Positions 45,215-53,835 of a stretch of 64,000 nucleotides of DNA are shown here, one piece after another (positions within the stretch are counted from its first letter, which is position 1; each line of letters begins with the position of its first letter). This DNA is from Terrimonas sp. (GTDB lineage Bacteria > Bacteroidota > Bacteroidia > Chitinophagales > Chitinophagaceae): the NCBI GenBank assembly GCA_016125075.1, contig WGMO01000014.1:163834-227833 (forward strand). The letters run 5' to 3'. Both the position numbers and the translations under genes were made by a program. A model generated the notes under the pieces. That model did not search any database and was not told the DNA's origin. It saw nothing but the letters and a program-made list of their open reading frames with translations.

Positions 45215-47698
45215 ATGAAACGAATTATCACGATAGTTGCAACCTTGCTATTTGCTATAGCGGTCTTTCCCCAACGGCCTGTCAGCTGGTCTTCAGCCGA
45301 TATGTACCTGGCCATCAAAAAACTCAATGTGCTGGGTTCCGTATTGTATGTTGCGGCACACCCTGATGATGAGAACACCCGGCTCATTGCCTATCTTTCG
45401 AAAGATAAATTGTACAGAACCGGTTACCTGGCCATGACCCGGGGTGATGGCGGACAAAACCTTATTGGTGATGAACAGGGAATTGAACTGGGACTGATCA
45501 GGACCCAGGAACTCCTCTCCGCCAGAAGGATGGATGGGGGCGAGCAATTTTTTACCAGGGCCTTTGATTTCGGGTACTCAAAAAATCCGGAGGAGACGTT
45601 TACCAAATGGGATAAGAACAAGATTTTAAGTGATGTGGTGTGGGTCATCAGGAAATTCCGTCCAGATGTGATCGTGACGCGGTTCCCAACAACCGGGGAA
45701 GGGGGGCATGGTCATCATACCGCTTCCGCTATATTGGCCAATGAAGCTTTTACTGCTGCTGCTGACCCCAACCGTTTTCCGGAACAGTTAAAATACGTTC
45801 AGCCCTGGCAGGCCAAACGCATCCTGTGGAATACCTTCAATTTTGGCGGAACCAATACCACCAGCGAATCACAGTTCAAGATTGATGTGGGAGGATATAA
45901 TCCACTATTGGGAAAAAGTTATGGAGAAATTGCTGCCGAGAGCCGCAGTCAGCATAAAAGCCAGGGCTTTGGCGTGCCTGGCAGCCGGGGGGAGTCTTTT
46001 GAATATTTTAAAACAACCGGGGGGAGCGAACCCAGGAATTCACTTACCGATGCTGTGGATATCAGTTGGAACAGGATCCCCGGTGGCGGTAAGATCCAGA
46101 AAATGATTGATGCCATCGCTGCAAAATTTGATCTCTTACATCCGGAACAATCCGTAAAAGGACTGACCGAACTCTATGGTGCCATTCTTTCCCTGCCCGC
46201 CAATCCCTGGCAAGTACAAAAACTCAAAGAGGTTAAGGAACTGATCGGCCAATGCAGTGGATTATGGCTGGATGCCTATACCAATGACCGTTATGCAGTT
46301 CAAACCGACTCGGTTCAAATCAGTTTCTCTGTTAACAACCGGCTGGGTGTTGAAGCTGTTCTGAATCATATCACGCTTGACCAGTTTGATACAGCTTTTT
46401 CTGCTCAGCTTGAAAAGAACAAAAACCTCAATTTTTCGAAAAACTTTTTTGTTCCCTCTACAAAAAATATCTCACAACCCTATTGGCTGGTCAACAAAAT
46501 GGAAGAAGGCTATTATAATGTGACCAACCAGGAAAAGATCGGCCAACCCGATGTGGATCCCGCCTATACGGCACATATTTTTATCAGGATTTATGGCCGG
46601 GAATTTGATTTTAATGAGGCGGTGAAATACAGGCATACCGACCCTGTAAGAGGAGAGTTGTATGATCCCGTGGTGGTCGTGCCCCCGGTGATCGTTTCAC
46701 CCGATCAATTGATTAAAATGTCAAGGGATAAAAATGAATTCCAGGGCATTTTAAGTGTCACCCCAAAAAAACAAAATATCACGGCAGAACTGGATAGTTT
46801 GCAAACCCAGGAGCCGGATTCTTACAGGGCCATATTTTCACCCTCCAGGATGACATTTTATGAAAAAGAAAAGGCCCGGATGGTCAATTACGATATCAGC
46901 GCCACAAAAGACAATGCGTATGATTTTTTACTGTCAGGAAACGGGGCAACAGCCATTAAATCCTATGACCTGCATGAGATCAGTTACGATCATATCCCCC
47001 ATATCAATTATTTTCATGATGCCAGTGTTGTGAACCGCAAACTTGATCTTAAAACCTATAATAAGACCATAGGATATATTGTTGGTGCCGGCGACAAAGT
47101 GCCTGAAGCCCTGGAACAGATGGGATATGAAGTGACTTTGCTGACAGAAAAGGAACTGGCCCGTAATAACCTGGGGCGGTTTGACGCGATAATCACAGGG
47201 GTCCGTACCTATAATACCAATGACTGGATGGGTAATTATTACGACAAGCTGATGCAATATGTAGAAGATGGTGGTAATCTCATCGTTCAGTACAATACAA
47301 GTAATTTTATCAGCAATGTGGCTTCTAAAATAGGGCCCTATGATTTCACTATCTCCCGTAACCGAATTACAGATGAAAAAGCGCGTGTGAAGTTCCTGCA
47401 ACCCGATCACCCCGCGCTTAATTTTCCCAACAAATTAAGCGAGGATGATTTCAGGGGATGGATCCAGGAAAGAAGCATTTATGATGCCATTAAATGGGAT
47501 CAGCATTTTACGCCCATCCTTTCCATGCAGGATCCTGGCGACAGGACAGATGAAGGCAGCCTGATCGTGGCCGATTATGGGAAAGGGAAGTTTGTCTATA
47601 CCGGCCTCGTGTTTTTCAGGGAACTGCCGGCCGGGGTGCCAGGGGCCTATCGATTGCTGGCCAACCTGATTGCATTAAACAGGAAAAAGGCGTTTTAA
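45215..47698 (+). CDS. Large secreted PIG-L (LmbE-like) deacetylase with C-terminal GATase-like domain
   Basis: An 827-residue exported protein. The signal peptide (residues 1-19) is followed by a PIG-L zinc deacetylase domain with V-A-A-H-P-D-D-E (His49, Asp51, Asp52) and a later G-H-G-H-H-T-A-S. The domain is followed by about 350 residues of beta-sandwich type and a C-terminal GATase/ThuA-like part (from about residue 610: IGYIVGAGDKVPEALEQMGY). It would deacetylate an N-acetylated sugar or conjugate outside the cytoplasm. The next three coding starts follow at 1 nt gap, 1 nt overlap and 4 nt overlap, so it is part of a translationally linked operon with two tiny membrane proteins and an SSS symporter. 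Confidence 0.85.
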   Translation: MKRIITIVATLLFAIAVFPQRPVSWSSADMYLAIKKLNVLGSVLYVAAHPDDENTRLIAYLSKDKLYRTGYLAMTRGDGGQNLIGDEQGIELGLIRTQELLSARRMDGGEQFFTRAFDFGYSKNPEETFTKWDKNKILSDVVWVIRKFRPDVIVTRFPTTGEGGHGHHTASAILANEAFTAAADPNRFPEQLKYVQPWQAKRILWNTFNFGGTNTTSESQFKIDVGGYNPLLGKSYGEIAAESRSQHKSQGFGVPGSRGESFEYFKTTGGSEPRNSLTDAVDISWNRIPGGGKIQKMIDAIAAKFDLLHPEQSVKGLTELYGAILSLPANPWQVQKLKEVKELIGQCSGLWLDAYTNDRYAVQTDSVQISFSVNNRLGVEAVLNHITLDQFDTAFSAQLEKNKNLNFSKNFFVPSTKNISQPYWLVNKMEEGYYNVTNQEKIGQPDVDPAYTAHIFIRIYGREFDFNEAVKYRHTDPVRGELYDPVVVVPPVIVSPDQLIKMSRDKNEFQGILSVTPKKQNITAELDSLQTQEPDSYRAIFSPSRMTFYEKEKARMVNYDISATKDNAYDFLLSGNGATAIKSYDLHEISYDHIPHINYFHDASVVNRKLDLKTYNKTIGYIVGAGDKVPEALEQMGYEVTLLTEKELARNNLGRFDAIITGVRTYNTNDWMGNYYDKLMQYVEDGGNLIVQYNTSNFISNVASKIGPYDFTISRNRITDEKARVKFLQPDHPALNFPNKLSEDDFRGWIQERSIYDAIKWDQHFTPILSMQDPGDRTDEGSLIVADYGKGKFVYTGLVFFRELPAGVPGAYRLLANLIALNRKKAF

Positions 47699-47699
47699 G

Positions 47700-47861
47700 A
47701 TGAGTGAGAAAAAACCGGACAGAAGCAGGACCGATATTGCACTGGTGGTAACCATTTTATTAGGTATCGGGCTGGGATTATTCATCAAGCGGTTGCCCCT
47801 GGGTTTATTGCTGGGTTTGGTAATCGGGTTGACCGCCTCAGCCATGATGCGAAGCCGATAA
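47700..47861 (+). CDS. Small membrane protein, 53 aa (candidate symporter accessory)
   Basis: A 53-residue reading frame beginning ATG 47700 directly after the PIG-L stop (47698) and ending TAA 47861. After a polar, basic start (MSEKKPDRSRTD) it is almost wholly hydrophobic: IALVVTILLGIGLGLFI, a K-R break, then LPLGLLLGLVIGLTASAMM, two membrane helices with short termini. The next start codon overlaps its stop by one base (TAATG). Small size, membrane character and position just before the SSS transporter recall small subunits of other SSS symporters (YjcH with ActP, YhdT with PanF). No sequence family was recognised. Confidence 0.72.
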   Translation: MSEKKPDRSRTDIALVVTILLGIGLGLFIKRLPLGLLLGLVIGLTASAMMRSR

Positions 47862-47989
47862 TGATGCATAGGAATAACGACGATAAAGTGCCATTATTTA
47901 AAAATTGGAAACAGTGGTATCTGTTTGTGATCCTGATACTGGTGATCCTGATACTGTTGTTTTCGGTTTTTACTAAAACATTTTCATGA
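47861..47989 (+). CDS. Small single-span membrane protein, 42 aa, with 5-residue tandem repeat
   Basis: A 42-residue frame, ATG 47861 (or 47864) to TGA 47989. A polar N-terminus (MHRNNDDKVPLFKNWKQWY) leads into one helix containing VILIL twice in a row, encoded by a perfect 15-bp tandem duplication at 47927-47956. Its start overlaps the upstream stop by one base and its end overlaps the symporter start by four (ATGA). This tight coupling and its size suggest an accessory subunit or assembly factor of the symporter. The start at 47864 is equally possible. No homologue recognised. Confidence 0.72.
   Translation: MMHRNNDDKVPLFKNWKQWYLFVILILVILILLFSVFTKTFS
47927..47956 (+). repeat. Perfect 15-bp in-frame tandem duplication
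   Basis: GTGATCCTGATACTG occurs twice without a spacer (47927-47941 and 47942-47956). It is in frame in the 42-residue gene and codes for V-I-L-I-L twice, lengthening its transmembrane helix by five residues. Confidence 0.95.
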
Positions 47990-49725
47990 GCCAACTGGAC
48001 TGGGTCGTACTGATCTTAACGCTTGCCGGTATTATTGGGTATGGTTTATACAGGAGCCGTACAACGCATAGCCTTGATGGTTATCTCCTGGCCGACCGGA
48101 GTATGCCCTGGGGGCTGATCCTGCTCAGCATCATGGGTACACAGGCCAGTGCCATCACTTTCCTTTCTGCACCGGGTCAGGCCTATACGGATGGTATGCG
48201 TTTTGTACAGTATTATTTTGGGCTTCCGCTTGCCATGATCGTGATCTCCGTTTTCTTTGTCCCTATTTTCAGCCGGCTAAAAGTTTACACGGCCTATGAA
48301 TATCTCGAGGGCCGGTTTGATGGCAAGACAAGGACGCTGACCTCTTTTCTTTTTCTATTACAAAGAGGGCTATCTACCGGGATCAGCGTATTTGCACCTT
48401 CCATCATCCTTTCATCCCTTTTTGGCTGGAACATTTATACCACCAATATCCTGATGGGGGGCTTACTGATCATTTATACCGTGAGTGGTGGCGCCAAGGC
48501 GGTTGCGTATACCCAGCAGTTGCAACTCGTCATCATTTTTACCGGTATTTTCCTGGCAGCGTTTATGGTGGTCAGGATGCTGCCGGAAAATGTGGGTTTT
48601 ACCGACGCCCTCTATGTCAGTGGAAGACTGGGGAAACTGAATGTGGTCACCACTGGTTTTGAAAAAGGAAAGGGTTTTGACTGGAATGATAATTATAACC
48701 TCTTCAGCGGTATCATCGGTGGTTTTTTTCTGGCACTTTCCTATTTTGGTACGGATCAAAGCCAGGTGGGGAGGTACCTGACTGCAAGATCCTTAAAACA
48801 AAGCAGGATCGGTTTACTGATGAATGGCATTGTAAAAGTGCCCATGCAGTTCCTGATCCTGCTGGTTGGGGCACTTGTTTTTACTTTTTATCAGTTCAAC
48901 AGAGCACCCATATTTTTCAATCAGATCCAGGTCGAAAAGATCCGGCACTCATCCCTCAGGGATTCTTTTGCCCTGACAGAACAAGCCTACAACGGTTTGC
49001 TGGAAAAGAAACAACAGGCTGTTATCCATTTTACGGATGCCCTGAAAACCGGGGATGACCGGATTATTGAAGAAAGTTCAACAACCCTGAACCAGTTACA
49101 GCAGGAATCAGATGGTCTCAGAAAGAAAGTGAAAGACTGGATCAATTCAAAAGAAGTGGGGGGTGACGGGAATGATACCAACTATATTTTTCTTCGCTTT
49201 GTTGTAGAATACCTGCCAAAAGGCCTGGTGGGTCTGTTGATTGCAATCATCTTTCTGGCATCCTGGGGAAGTATTGCTGCCGCTCTCAATTCACTGGCTT
49301 CGAGTTCTATGGTTGATTTTCATAAACGATTTGTACCCGGAAAAGTGAGCGCAGAAAAAGAATACCGGATCTCCAAATGGTATACGCTTGGCTGGGGCGT
49401 CTTCTGTATTGTAGTGGCCATGTTTACCTATAATATCGGCAACAGCCTGATAGAAGCTGTGAATGTACTTGGATCTCTTTTTTATGGAGTGATACTCGGG
49501 GTTTTCCTGGTGGCCTTCTTTTTGAAAAAAGTCCGAAATGGTACAACTGTATTCTGGGGTGCCATTCTTGCGGAGATATTGGTATTGCTGATTTTTCTGC
49601 TCACCAAACAGGATATCATCAAGATGAGTTTCCTCTGGCTGAACCCCATCGGGGCATTTGGTGTAATCATTTTTACTGTTTTGCTGAATACTTTTGTCAG
49701 TAAAAAAATAAACCCTGCCGCATAG
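47986..49725 (+). CDS. Sodium:solute symporter (SSS family) with large loop insertion
   Basis: A 579-residue symporter with about 13 helices. Early features are the D-G-Y-L-L-A-D-R-S-M-P motif and the Gly/Ala-rich S-I-M-G-T-Q-A-S-A-I-T-F-L-S-A-P-G stretch of the family. Between about residues 303 and 398 is a charged, helical insertion (rich in Glu, Lys, Gln) that other SSS members lack or have shorter. Its ATG overlaps the stop of the 42-residue gene by four bases (ATGA). The operon suggests it may import the product of the upstream deacetylase or peptidase; the substrate is not known. Confidence 0.88.
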   Translation: MSQLDWVVLILTLAGIIGYGLYRSRTTHSLDGYLLADRSMPWGLILLSIMGTQASAITFLSAPGQAYTDGMRFVQYYFGLPLAMIVISVFFVPIFSRLKVYTAYEYLEGRFDGKTRTLTSFLFLLQRGLSTGISVFAPSIILSSLFGWNIYTTNILMGGLLIIYTVSGGAKAVAYTQQLQLVIIFTGIFLAAFMVVRMLPENVGFTDALYVSGRLGKLNVVTTGFEKGKGFDWNDNYNLFSGIIGGFFLALSYFGTDQSQVGRYLTARSLKQSRIGLLMNGIVKVPMQFLILLVGALVFTFYQFNRAPIFFNQIQVEKIRHSSLRDSFALTEQAYNGLLEKKQQAVIHFTDALKTGDDRIIEESSTTLNQLQQESDGLRKKVKDWINSKEVGGDGNDTNYIFLRFVVEYLPKGLVGLLIAIIFLASWGSIAAALNSLASSSMVDFHKRFVPGKVSAEKEYRISKWYTLGWGVFCIVVAMFTYNIGNSLIEAVNVLGSLFYGVILGVFLVAFFLKKVRNGTTVFWGAILAEILVLLIFLLTKQDIIKMSFLWLNPIGAFGVIIFTVLLNTFVSKKINPAA

Positions 49726-49734
49726 GGCAGGGTT
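49711..49734 (-). terminator. Terminator of the DUF2911 gene, lying in the symporter's 3' end
   Basis: A 9-bp perfect stem (49711-49719 with 49726-49734) and six-base loop. On the minus strand it is followed by TATTTTTTTA, suiting the gene ending at 49753. The TAG stop of the plus-strand symporter gene (49723-49725) falls in the loop. Confidence 0.8.
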
Positions 49735-49752
49735 CACCAGGGAAAAGCTATC

Positions 49753-50589
49753 TTATTTCAGTGATTTGATAAGATCTTCATTCAGTTTTACATAATCACC
49801 GTTGCTGGCTTTTGCGGCCATATCTTTTGATTTCATGGCTGATTCAATGGCTTCGGATTTCTTGCCGAGTTTAGCCAGGCATTTTGCCTTCTGGTAGACT
49901 ACCCAAAATGCATCGGGGCTTTGTTTTTCTGCTTTCGTAAACCATTCAAGCGCCTGATTGATGTCTTTGCCATTCTCCATATAATACATGGCGGCATTGA
50001 AATAAGGCGGATTTTCGCTGCTCATCGCAGTTTTGATCTGCGCCATTACCTTATCGTCAATATTGGTAGATACGGGCAGTCCCACATACACATTGTCCCA
50101 CATAATACCGATGGTGCAACTGGTGCTTTTTATATCATTGACCCCAATCGTAAAGGTTTCCACCGAAAAAGGCAGCATCTGGGGTTTTAGCATGACCCGT
50201 ACGATATCCTGGTCTTTTTTATAGGCAGCGGGGCTGGTCACATCCGTTTGTTTGGTGATAATAATGGTCCATTCATTTTCACCCGGAATTGTCAGTAAGC
50301 CATATTTACCGGGCGCTATTTTTTTATCTCCGATGGTTACCTCATCGCCAAATGTTAGTGTTGTTGCTCCATTGGCGCCGGTCCTCCAAACCTGTCCGTA
50401 GGGAACAAGGTCGCCAAAGATCTTGCGGCCTTTCATGCCGGGTCTTGAATAACTTAATTCGATCGAAGAAAGCCCGAAGTCCTGTTTCACACTGGTGGTG
50501 GGGCTGGGGGCAGGGGTGGTCAATTGTTGTGCGTCAACAGACCATAATGTCAGCAAAGCAATACAGCTGGTCAGTATTTTTTTCAGCAT
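49753..50589 (-). CDS. DUF2911 domain protein with TPR-like tail
   Basis: A 278-residue exported protein with signal peptide MLKKILTSCIALLTLWSVDAQ. Residues about 28-185 are the DUF2911 domain (R-P-G-M-K-G-R-K-I-F-G-D-L-V-P-Y-G-Q-V-W-R-T-G-A is its hallmark). The tail (about 200-275) is helical with TPR-like spacing (ALEWFTKAEKQSPDAFWVVY). Its function is unknown and it has its own terminator. Confidence 0.83.
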   Translation of the reverse strand: MLKKILTSCIALLTLWSVDAQQLTTPAPSPTTSVKQDFGLSSIELSYSRPGMKGRKIFGDLVPYGQVWRTGANGATTLTFGDEVTIGDKKIAPGKYGLLTIPGENEWTIIITKQTDVTSPAAYKKDQDIVRVMLKPQMLPFSVETFTIGVNDIKSTSCTIGIMWDNVYVGLPVSTNIDDKVMAQIKTAMSSENPPYFNAAMYYMENGKDINQALEWFTKAEKQSPDAFWVVYQKAKCLAKLGKKSEAIESAMKSKDMAAKASNGDYVKLNEDLIKSLK

Positions 50590-50648
50590 AGAAAATAGTT
50601 TTTTGTGAGCGATAAAGATAAGGAAATAGACAGGGAACGACCCGGCAT

Positions 50649-52055
50649 TTAATAAAAACGGACAGACAGCCTGAATTCATTGTTTTTACCGTTCGCCTGC
50701 CATTTGGGACCTTCCCTTAATAGCCGTATCGCTTCCTGGTCGTTGTCAGGGGATAAGGATTGTAAAATGATAATATTGACAGGGTTTCCGGATTTGCTGA
50801 TGGCAAAGCCCAAAACCACTTCCCCGTTGGTGAGCTTGTCTTTTTCTTTGGTCAGTGCATTGGCGAGGTATTGGTTATACAGCTGCCATCCCTGTTCGGG
50901 AGCCGGGAGCATATTTTTTTCGTCTTTTTGCGTAAGCGGTTCACTTAATTCAGCCGATACGGTTAATGCACCGGTATTATCACCGGCTGCAGATTCAAAA
51001 AGCATGAGTTCGGCCATTTTTTTATCGAAACGGTTCAGCCTGAATTCACGGGATGCAAAACCCTGCGAACTGACGTCCAGCAATACCAGCGAATCCGGCG
51101 CAACGGGTATGGTGAAGTATCCCTCACTATTGGCATAAATTGTTTGATAATCGGCCAGGTTCATCACAATTGCATAGGGAATTGCATTATTATCGGCATC
51201 CACTATCCTTCCGGAAAATTTAAAGGATTTTACTTTCCCTTTTTTAGTGTCCTTTTCAGTTGAAATCTTTTTGTCCGGGGGGATAGCGGCTGCTGCATTC
51301 CTGTTGGTGGCTGTCTTGATCCTGTTCTCCGTTACATACTCATTATCGGCTTTAAGAATCCCGGTTTTTGATTCTTTCAATATGGAATCATTTTTAATCC
51401 CGGCTTCTTCTGTCCTGATGCCTGGCGTAACTGCTATTTCCCGGTTCCGGGCCAGCTCTTTTTCAGGAACAAAAATCTTGTCTTTATCTGTGTTAGTCGC
51501 TGGTTCTGCAGGGACCGGGTCAAGTTGATCTGCTTTCTTGTTTCCGGATGGAGCAGGTCCTGCATTTTTCGCTGATCCGGCATGGCTTGTCAGATTGATG
51601 ATATGATTGCTATCCTTTCCCTGGGACTGGTCCATGTTAGGGATGGAATCAAATGCTGTTCTTGTTCCCGGATATGAATCCTTCGAAAGGGTTGTTTGCT
51701 TTTCTTCTGCACTGGTAAGGTTTTCCGTTTTATTTTTCGGGACAATTTTGTAAACCAGCCAGCCGATACCTGCAACCAAAATGATGGAAGCCGCTATTCT
51801 CCACCAAATGATCCCGGATGCAGGAGGGATAACCGGTGGTTTTCCCAATACCCGATCTGCAAGCTTTCCTTTCAGGGATTCAAGATCGTTTACGGGTTGG
51901 CCGGCATGCCGGTATCCTTCCAATGCATCCGCAAGAAAAGGGTCATCCATGGCTGCTTTTTCAAGAGCATGCATATCCGCAGCTGAGAGTTTTCCCTGCC
52001 AGTATTTTTCGAAATCTGATGCTGAATAAGTGCCTGTATGTTTATTTCCCGTCAT
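50649..52055 (-). CDS. Anti-sigma-like membrane protein with carboxypeptidase-regulatory and TonB_C-like domains
   Basis: A 468-residue single-span protein. The cytosolic N-terminus (about residues 13-46, F-E-K-Y-W-Q-G-K-L-S-A-A-D-M-H-A-L-E) resembles anti-sigma regions paired with ECF sigma factors. A helix at about 83-105 is followed by a Ser/Thr/Lys-rich linker, a carboxypeptidase-regulatory-like beta domain (about 275-345, F-S-G-R-I-V-D-A-D-N-N-A-I-P-Y-A) and a C-terminal TonB_C-like domain (about 390-468, including G-E-V-V-L-G-F-A-I-S-K-S-G-N-P-V). It is 29 nt after the sigma factor gene. It probably senses an envelope signal and holds or releases the sigma factor. Confidence 0.78.
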   Translation of the reverse strand: MTGNKHTGTYSASDFEKYWQGKLSAADMHALEKAAMDDPFLADALEGYRHAGQPVNDLESLKGKLADRVLGKPPVIPPASGIIWWRIAASIILVAGIGWLVYKIVPKNKTENLTSAEEKQTTLSKDSYPGTRTAFDSIPNMDQSQGKDSNHIINLTSHAGSAKNAGPAPSGNKKADQLDPVPAEPATNTDKDKIFVPEKELARNREIAVTPGIRTEEAGIKNDSILKESKTGILKADNEYVTENRIKTATNRNAAAAIPPDKKISTEKDTKKGKVKSFKFSGRIVDADNNAIPYAIVMNLADYQTIYANSEGYFTIPVAPDSLVLLDVSSQGFASREFRLNRFDKKMAELMLFESAAGDNTGALTVSAELSEPLTQKDEKNMLPAPEQGWQLYNQYLANALTKEKDKLTNGEVVLGFAISKSGNPVNIIILQSLSPDNDQEAIRLLREGPKWQANGKNNEFRLSVRFY

Positions 52056-52084
52056 GTTGTTTACTATACCAAAAATTCAATTAG

Positions 52085-52681
52085 TTATACATTTTTTTTA
52101 GTAGGGGTCAGGGTTTCTCCCGCTTCCATACAGATTTTCAGGTTTCTCCTTCCATTCTGGATATGGCTTCTGACATGGTTCCATGCCAGGCCTGTCTCCT
52201 GAACAATGTCATTATAACATTTTCCTTCCAGGTAAAAGAGTCGGATCATCTGTTGCTGTTCTGTGGTAAGGCTATCCAGGCATTTCTCCATTTTTACAAA
52301 ATTTTCCTCCTTCTCCAATGCACCATTCAGATGCACATTGTCTTCATTTTGCACAAGCGAAGGGTCTATATCAATGGTTTTCAGGTTCCTGGGCGACCGG
52401 AGTTTCATCAGGCAATGGTTTTTGGCAACCCGGTGCAGCCAGCCCCTGAAATTTTCCACTTCATGTTTTTTGAGTTTTACGGCCAGTTCTTCAAATAGCT
52501 GCATCACCGCATCTTTAGCTTCTTCCGGGTCCCTGAAATATTTCAGGCAAACACCATAAACCAGTTCCATATAGCGCTGGTACAGTTCACCCAGGTGCTG
52601 CAGGTCGCCGGTGCGTTTGTACTGATGGATCAGTTCTATATCAGTAATACTGGTGTTATCGTTGTTCTTTAGAAAAGACAC
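52085..52681 (-). CDS. ECF RNA polymerase sigma factor
   Basis: A 198-residue sigma-70 family protein. Region 2 is seen as L-Y-Q-R-Y-M-E-L-V-Y-G-V-C-L-K-Y-F-R near residue 38 with the conserved D-A-V-M-Q-L-F-E; region 4 (about 130-185) has L-T-T-E-Q-Q-Q-M-I-R-L-F and Y-N-D-I-V-Q-E-T-G, the helix-turn-helix for -35 recognition. The next gene, 29 nt downstream, codes for its likely anti-sigma partner. Upstream, a hairpin of unknown role lies at 52751-52796. Confidence 0.93.
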   Translation of the reverse strand: MSFLKNNDNTSITDIELIHQYKRTGDLQHLGELYQRYMELVYGVCLKYFRDPEEAKDAVMQLFEELAVKLKKHEVENFRGWLHRVAKNHCLMKLRSPRNLKTIDIDPSLVQNEDNVHLNGALEKEENFVKMEKCLDSLTTEQQQMIRLFYLEGKCYNDIVQETGLAWNHVRSHIQNGRRNLKICMEAGETLTPTKKNV

Positions 52682-52750
52682 AGAATAAAAATAATAAGAT
52701 TTTCGGGGAGTAAAAGGTTAAACTATTGTATAAAAGGTATAATGCTTAAT

Positions 52751-52796
52751 GGTTTGAAATCCTGCTATTTAAAGTATTCGAAAAGGGATTCAAACC
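52751..52796. other. Inverted repeat between xerD and the sigma factor gene
   Basis: GGTTTGAA (52751-52758) and TTCAAACC (52789-52796) form an 8-bp stem, extendable with a bulge, around a 30-base loop in the 207-nt gap. It is not followed by a T-run on either strand, so it is not a standard terminator. No gene was found in this gap. Confidence 0.45.
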
Positions 52797-52888
52797 TGTG
52801 TTTGCCGATGGAGGGGAAGGGAAATCCGGGTCAGCTATTTTGGGTCTAAAAACGGTAAATGATGCCTGATGGCCTTACCATTACCCCG

Positions 52889-53791
52889 TTATTTTTTAAA
52901 TCCCGGATGAAACTGTTCCAGAGTTTTCCTTAAAAACTCACGGTCCAGGTGGGTATAGATTTCAGTGGTGGTGATGCTTTCATGACCCAGCATTTCCTGA
53001 ACGGCCCGCAGGTCGGCTCCACCTTCTACCAGGTGGGTAGCAAAGGAATGTCGAAATGTATGTGGTGAAATATTCTTGGTGATGCCGGCCCGGGCGGCAG
53101 CATCTTTTATGATATAAAAAATCATCACCCTGCTCAGTTTTGCGCCCCTTCGGTTCAAAAAAACAATGTCTTCGTGACCGGGACGCACTGCTGTATGTAT
53201 CCTGACGGTATCCAGGTAGATCTTTACGTACCGGGCTGCCGTTCTGCCCACCGGTACCAGCCTTTCCTTATCACCTTTTCCGATTACCCGTATAAATCCC
53301 ACATCAAAATAGAGCTGGGATATCTTCAGGTTCACCACTTCGCTCACGCGCAGACCACAGCTATACAGGATTTCCAGCAATGCTTTATTACGGGTGCCTT
53401 CCGGTCTGCTCAGGTCAATCGTATTGATAAGGTTTTCAATTTCATCAAAACTTAGGGTGTCGGGTAACAGCCTTTTCAGTTTTGGAGCCTCCAACAGGGT
53501 AGTAGGGTCGTTGGTACTGATATTTTCCAACTGGCAGTATTTATAAAATGCTTTAATTCCAGAAATGATACGGGCCTGGGAGGAGGCGGTCATACCGAGT
53601 TCAGCCACCCATTTTACGAATTGCTGTAAGAGCTTCAAGTCAATTTCCGCCGGTGATGAAAGCTTCTCTATTGCCTGCAAAAACTGGGTCAGTTTATCGA
53701 TATCCCTGAGGTAAGCGGCAACAGAATTGTCCGAAAGTGACTTTTCCAGTTGCAGGTAAGATTTAAATCCTTTTTTATAAGGTTCCCACAC
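52889..53791 (-). CDS. xerD: Tyrosine recombinase XerD
   Basis: A 300-residue site-specific recombinase resolving chromosome dimers at dif. The catalytic set is complete: Arg148 (C-G-L-R-V-S-E), Lys172 (G-K-G-D-K-E-R), His244 and Arg247 (H-T-F-R-H-S), His270 (L-G-H-E-S) and Tyr279 (I-Y-T-H). The N-terminal SAM-like domain (about 1-85) is normal. It starts with GTG (53791) as no ATG is in frame nearby. Assignment to XerD rather than XerC is by overall similarity. It is not part of an integron or mobile element here. Confidence 0.9.
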   Translation of the reverse strand: MWEPYKKGFKSYLQLEKSLSDNSVAAYLRDIDKLTQFLQAIEKLSSPAEIDLKLLQQFVKWVAELGMTASSQARIISGIKAFYKYCQLENISTNDPTTLLEAPKLKRLLPDTLSFDEIENLINTIDLSRPEGTRNKALLEILYSCGLRVSEVVNLKISQLYFDVGFIRVIGKGDKERLVPVGRTAARYVKIYLDTVRIHTAVRPGHEDIVFLNRRGAKLSRVMIFYIIKDAAARAGITKNISPHTFRHSFATHLVEGGADLRAVQEMLGHESITTTEIYTHLDREFLRKTLEQFHPGFKK

Positions 53792-53835
53792 GATCGGTAC
53801 CCTGGGTTTATAAACATGAAACGAATGGTTGTCCC

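Noticed and set aside
52682..52888. Possible small gene or RNA in the xerD-sigma gap
   Set aside because: No start with a convincing frame, no tRNA-like fold; only a weak inverted repeat was found.
52889..53791. Integrase of a mobile element
   Set aside because: The neighbours are housekeeping or ordinary genes, there are no flanking repeats or att-like sites, and the sequence fits chromosomal XerD.
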